Source: an uncultured Tolumonas sp. (GTDB lineage Bacteria > Pseudomonadota > Gammaproteobacteria > Enterobacterales > Aeromonadaceae). From it: a stretch of 9,989 bases of DNA. The translations under genes and the position numbers were made by a program. Positions 7,385 to 9,989 of the stretch are shown here, piece after piece. Numbering within the stretch: the stretch's first letter is position 1; each line of letters begins with the position of its first letter. The notes below the pieces were generated by a model that did not search any database, had not been told where the DNA came from, and worked only from the letters and a program-made list of their open reading frames with translations. The DNA lies in contig CAIZDF010000375.1 of the NCBI GenBank assembly GCA_903931645.1, positions 1 through 9,989 on the forward strand. Reading direction: 5' to 3'.

Positions 7385-7388
7385 GGAG
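7385..7388 (+). promoter_or_regulatory. Porin ribosome binding site
   Basis: GGAG lies seven bases before ATG 7396 and ten bases after the terminator T-run. It fixes the porin start and leaves no space for a conventional promoter downstream of the hairpin. Confidence 0.75.
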
Positions 7389-7395
7389 TACTAAA

Positions 7396-8586
7396 ATGAA
7401 AAAAAGTTTAATTGCCCTCGGCGTGGTATTGGCATCGCAAGGAACTGCACAAGCGCAAAGTTTACCGGATGGCATCGCCTCGGCTGTAAAATGGGGGAAC
7501 ACCGCGGTACAACTGCGTTATCGCTATGAATATGTCGATCAGGATAAAACCGCAAACCCGGCCAATGCCTCAACCCTTAAATCGCGCCTAACTTGGAATA
7601 GTGGTGTCGTGAATGGCTATAAAGGGTTGGTGGAAGTCGACAATGTCAGCGTCATTGGTGCTGAGCGCTATAACAGCACCGTGAATGGGCTGACCACCTA
7701 TCCTACCGTGGCCGATCCAGAAGCCACTGTCGTCAATCAAGCGGCGTTAAGTTATAGCGCAGATACCTGGAATACCCTGCTGGGTCGTCAGCGAATTGTG
7801 CAGGGTAATGAACGTTTTGTTGGTAGCGTCGCCTGGCGTCAGCTAGAACAAACTTTTGATGCTGCTCATCTGGTCTTTACACCGAATAGCGCCCTGACTC
7901 TGGATTATGCCTATAGCTGGCGCATCAATACCGTGTTTGGCCCAGATAGCCCAAATGGTCAACTGGACGGTGATTTCCATCTGTTCCGCACCGACTATAA
8001 AGTAACCGGGAATCAAACCGTCTCCGCGTTTGCCTATCTGCTTGATTACAACGATCCCGTCAGTAATAGCAGCAACACCTATGGCGTAGAATACAACGGA
8101 ACATTACTGCCGTTCCTCAAACCACATCTGGCCTATGCCACCCAAACCGATGCGGGTAATAATCCAACGGATTATTCGGCTCGCTACTATCGGGCTGAAC
8201 TCGCGGCCTCCTGGCATGGTTTCACGCTGACGCCAGGTTACGAAGTTTTAGGTTCTGATGCGGGGAAAAAAGGCTTTGCCACCCCATTAGCAACGCTGCA
8301 TAAATTTCAGGGTTTTGCCGATAAATTCCTGACGACAACCGCGAATGGTATTCGTGATACCTATATCGATCTGGCAACCAAACGCTTCCGGACTACCACC
8401 AGCCTGACCTGGCACTCGTTTAAATCAGATGAAAATGGGCAGGATTACGGTAACGAAGTGGATTTTGCGGTGGCTTATCCAGTTACCAACTATCTGACTG
8501 GCATGGTGAAATACGCACATTACAATGCCGATCAATTAGCGACTGATACTGATAAAGCCTGGATCATGGCGACCATGAAGTTTTAA
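7396..8586 (+). CDS. Outer-membrane beta-barrel porin, alginate-export-like
   Basis: A 396-residue protein with a clear Sec signal peptide: M-K-K-S, a hydrophobic core, and probable cleavage after A18-Q19-A20. The mature part alternates polar and hydrophobic residues, is rich in Tyr, Thr, Asn and Gly, and ends in Phe (M-A-T-M-K-F). This is the profile of an outer-membrane beta-barrel recognised by the BAM machinery. Segments such as L-L-G-R-Q-R-I-V, the R-Y-R-Y-E start strand, and P-L-A-T-L-H-K-F near residue 296 followed by A-D-K-F-L are reminiscent of the alginate-export/OprD-like porins. The substrate cannot be deduced; alginate itself is not implied, since no polysaccharide genes are nearby. 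It is transcribed alone: terminators lie directly upstream (in its leader) and downstream. It is probably unrelated in function to the che operon. Confidence 0.85.
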   Translation: MKKSLIALGVVLASQGTAQAQSLPDGIASAVKWGNTAVQLRYRYEYVDQDKTANPANASTLKSRLTWNSGVVNGYKGLVEVDNVSVIGAERYNSTVNGLTTYPTVADPEATVVNQAALSYSADTWNTLLGRQRIVQGNERFVGSVAWRQLEQTFDAAHLVFTPNSALTLDYAYSWRINTVFGPDSPNGQLDGDFHLFRTDYKVTGNQTVSAFAYLLDYNDPVSNSSNTYGVEYNGTLLPFLKPHLAYATQTDAGNNPTDYSARYYRAELAASWHGFTLTPGYEVLGSDAGKKGFATPLATLHKFQGFADKFLTTTANGIRDTYIDLATKRFRTTTSLTWHSFKSDENGQDYGNEVDFAVAYPVTNYLTGMVKYAHYNADQLATDTDKAWIMATMKF

Positions 8587-8608
8587 TTTTGTAGTAAGCA
8601 GAAACAAC

Positions 8609-8636
8609 AAAGCCAGAAGATCGCTCTTCTGGCTTT
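8609..8636. terminator. Bidirectional terminator between the porin gene and atpC
   Basis: AAAGCCAGAAGA (8609-8620), a four-base loop TCGC, and the exact complement TCTTCTGGCTTT (8625-8636) form a 12-bp perfect stem. On the + strand it runs into a T-rich tract (TTTTCTTTTT). On the - strand the stem ends in TTTG followed by a T-rich stretch. It lies 22 bases after the porin stop and 16 bases after the atpC stop, serving both convergent units. Confidence 0.9.
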
Positions 8637-8652
8637 TCTTTTTAACCGTAAA

Positions 8653-9075
8653 TCAGAAGCGTTTACGTGTGATCTCAATGACGCGTAATTGCGCCACTGC
8701 TTTTGCCAGCTCGGTGATCGCGGTCGCATAGTCCACATCGCCCGGGTGACCGTGGATTTTCTCCTCGGCAGCCCGTTTAGCAGCCTGCGCTTTCGCTTCA
8801 TCCAAATCAGCAGCACGGATCACCGTGTCAGCCAACACAGTCGCAGCTTCCGGTTGTACTTCCAGCATACCGCCGGAGATGTACATAACTTCTTCGGCGC
8901 CATGCAATTTAACCAGACGCACCAGACCCGGCTTGATGGAAGTCAGTAACGGCGCATGGCCGTGACGGATCCCCAACTCGCCTTCCGCACCAGAAACCTG
9001 AACGGATTCGACACGACCGGAAAACAGCATGCCTTCGGCACTGACCACGTCCAGGTGGAAGGTAATCTCAGCCAT
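8653..9075 (-). CDS. atpC: ATP synthase F1 epsilon subunit
   Basis: Central-stalk subunit of F1Fo ATP synthase; couples gamma rotation and can inhibit ATP hydrolysis. The 140 residues match the E. coli subunit length (139). The N-terminal beta-sandwich (about 1-84) contains [23 protein letters not shown] and [13 protein letters not shown]-terminal helical hairpin (about 88-140) begins at [16 protein letters not shown] lies six bases before the ATG at 9075-9073. It is 17 bases downstream of the atpD stop, the normal last position of the atp operon, and is followed by the bidirectional hairpin. Confidence 0.97.
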   Translation of the reverse strand: MAEITFHLDVVSAEGMLFSGRVESVQVSGAEGELGIRHGHAPLLTSIKPGLVRLVKLHGAEEVMYISGGMLEVQPEAATVLADTVIRAADLDEAKAQAAKRAAEEKIHGHPGDVDYATAITELAKAVAQLRVIEITRKRF

Positions 9076-9092
9076 AGAGCCTCCTGCCTGAT

Positions 9093-9989
<897 letters not shown>

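Larger units (their letters stand above)
7308..7396. repeat. Long-range inverted repeat bracketing the leader hairpin
   Basis: TTTTAGTACT (7308-7317) is the exact reverse complement of AGTACTAAAA (7387-7396). The right arm spans part of the porin ribosome binding site and the first base of its ATG. The central AGTACT is self-complementary, which raises the odds of coincidence. Confidence 0.5.

Noticed and set aside
8583..8816. - strand frame overlapping the end of atpC
   Set aside because: It lies out of frame within atpC and across the terminator; its composition is a frame artefact.

Overview
The window looks like chromosomal DNA from a gammaproteobacterium. The visible AtpD and AtpC are close to the enterobacterial/Aeromonas type, base composition is roughly balanced, and ribosome binding sites are classical GGAG-type. 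An Aeromonadales-like host (Tolumonas/Aeromonas relatives) would fit, but that is an impression from protein style, not a database result.

Layout. Positions 1-7183 hold one compact chemotaxis operon on the + strand: the 3' end of cheY, a small STAS-domain gene, cheA, a methyl-accepting chemotaxis protein (mcp), cheW, cheR, cheD and cheB. Gaps between genes are at most about 30 bases, and cheR/cheD and cheD/cheB overlap by ATGA. Positions 7184-7395 are an AT-rich intergenic region with promoter-like elements and a strong intrinsic-terminator hairpin just before the next start codon. Positions 7396-8586 encode a secreted outer-membrane beta-barrel of the alginate-export/porin type (+ strand). 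A near-perfect bidirectional terminator at 8609-8636 separates it from the convergent end of the ATP synthase operon on the - strand: atpC (8653-9075) and the C-terminal two thirds of atpD (9093-9989, running off the window).

How the genes work together. The operon is a complete signalling module: receptor (MCP), coupler (CheW), kinase (CheA), output regulator (CheY) and the adaptation enzymes CheR (methyltransferase), CheB (methylesterase/deamidase) and CheD (deamidase). No cheZ phosphatase is visible. The MCP ends in an aromatic pentapeptide-like tail (Q-F-V-Q-F) on a flexible linker, which may tether CheR and/or CheB. The added STAS protein and an unusual CheA with two 31-residue-spaced helical repeats between its P2-like and P3 regions are the non-textbook parts.

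Oddities. Two conserved genes at opposite ends of the window, cheY and atpD, each carry one in-frame TAG with perfect family-like sequence continuing past it. TAG is also the ordinary stop of mcp and cheW here, so general amber recoding is unlikely. Sequence or assembly errors, or real nonsense mutations, are the simpler readings. The porin leader contains a terminator hairpin that porin transcripts almost certainly have to cross. I found no mobile element, CRISPR array, tRNA or rRNA, and no clear wholly new system.
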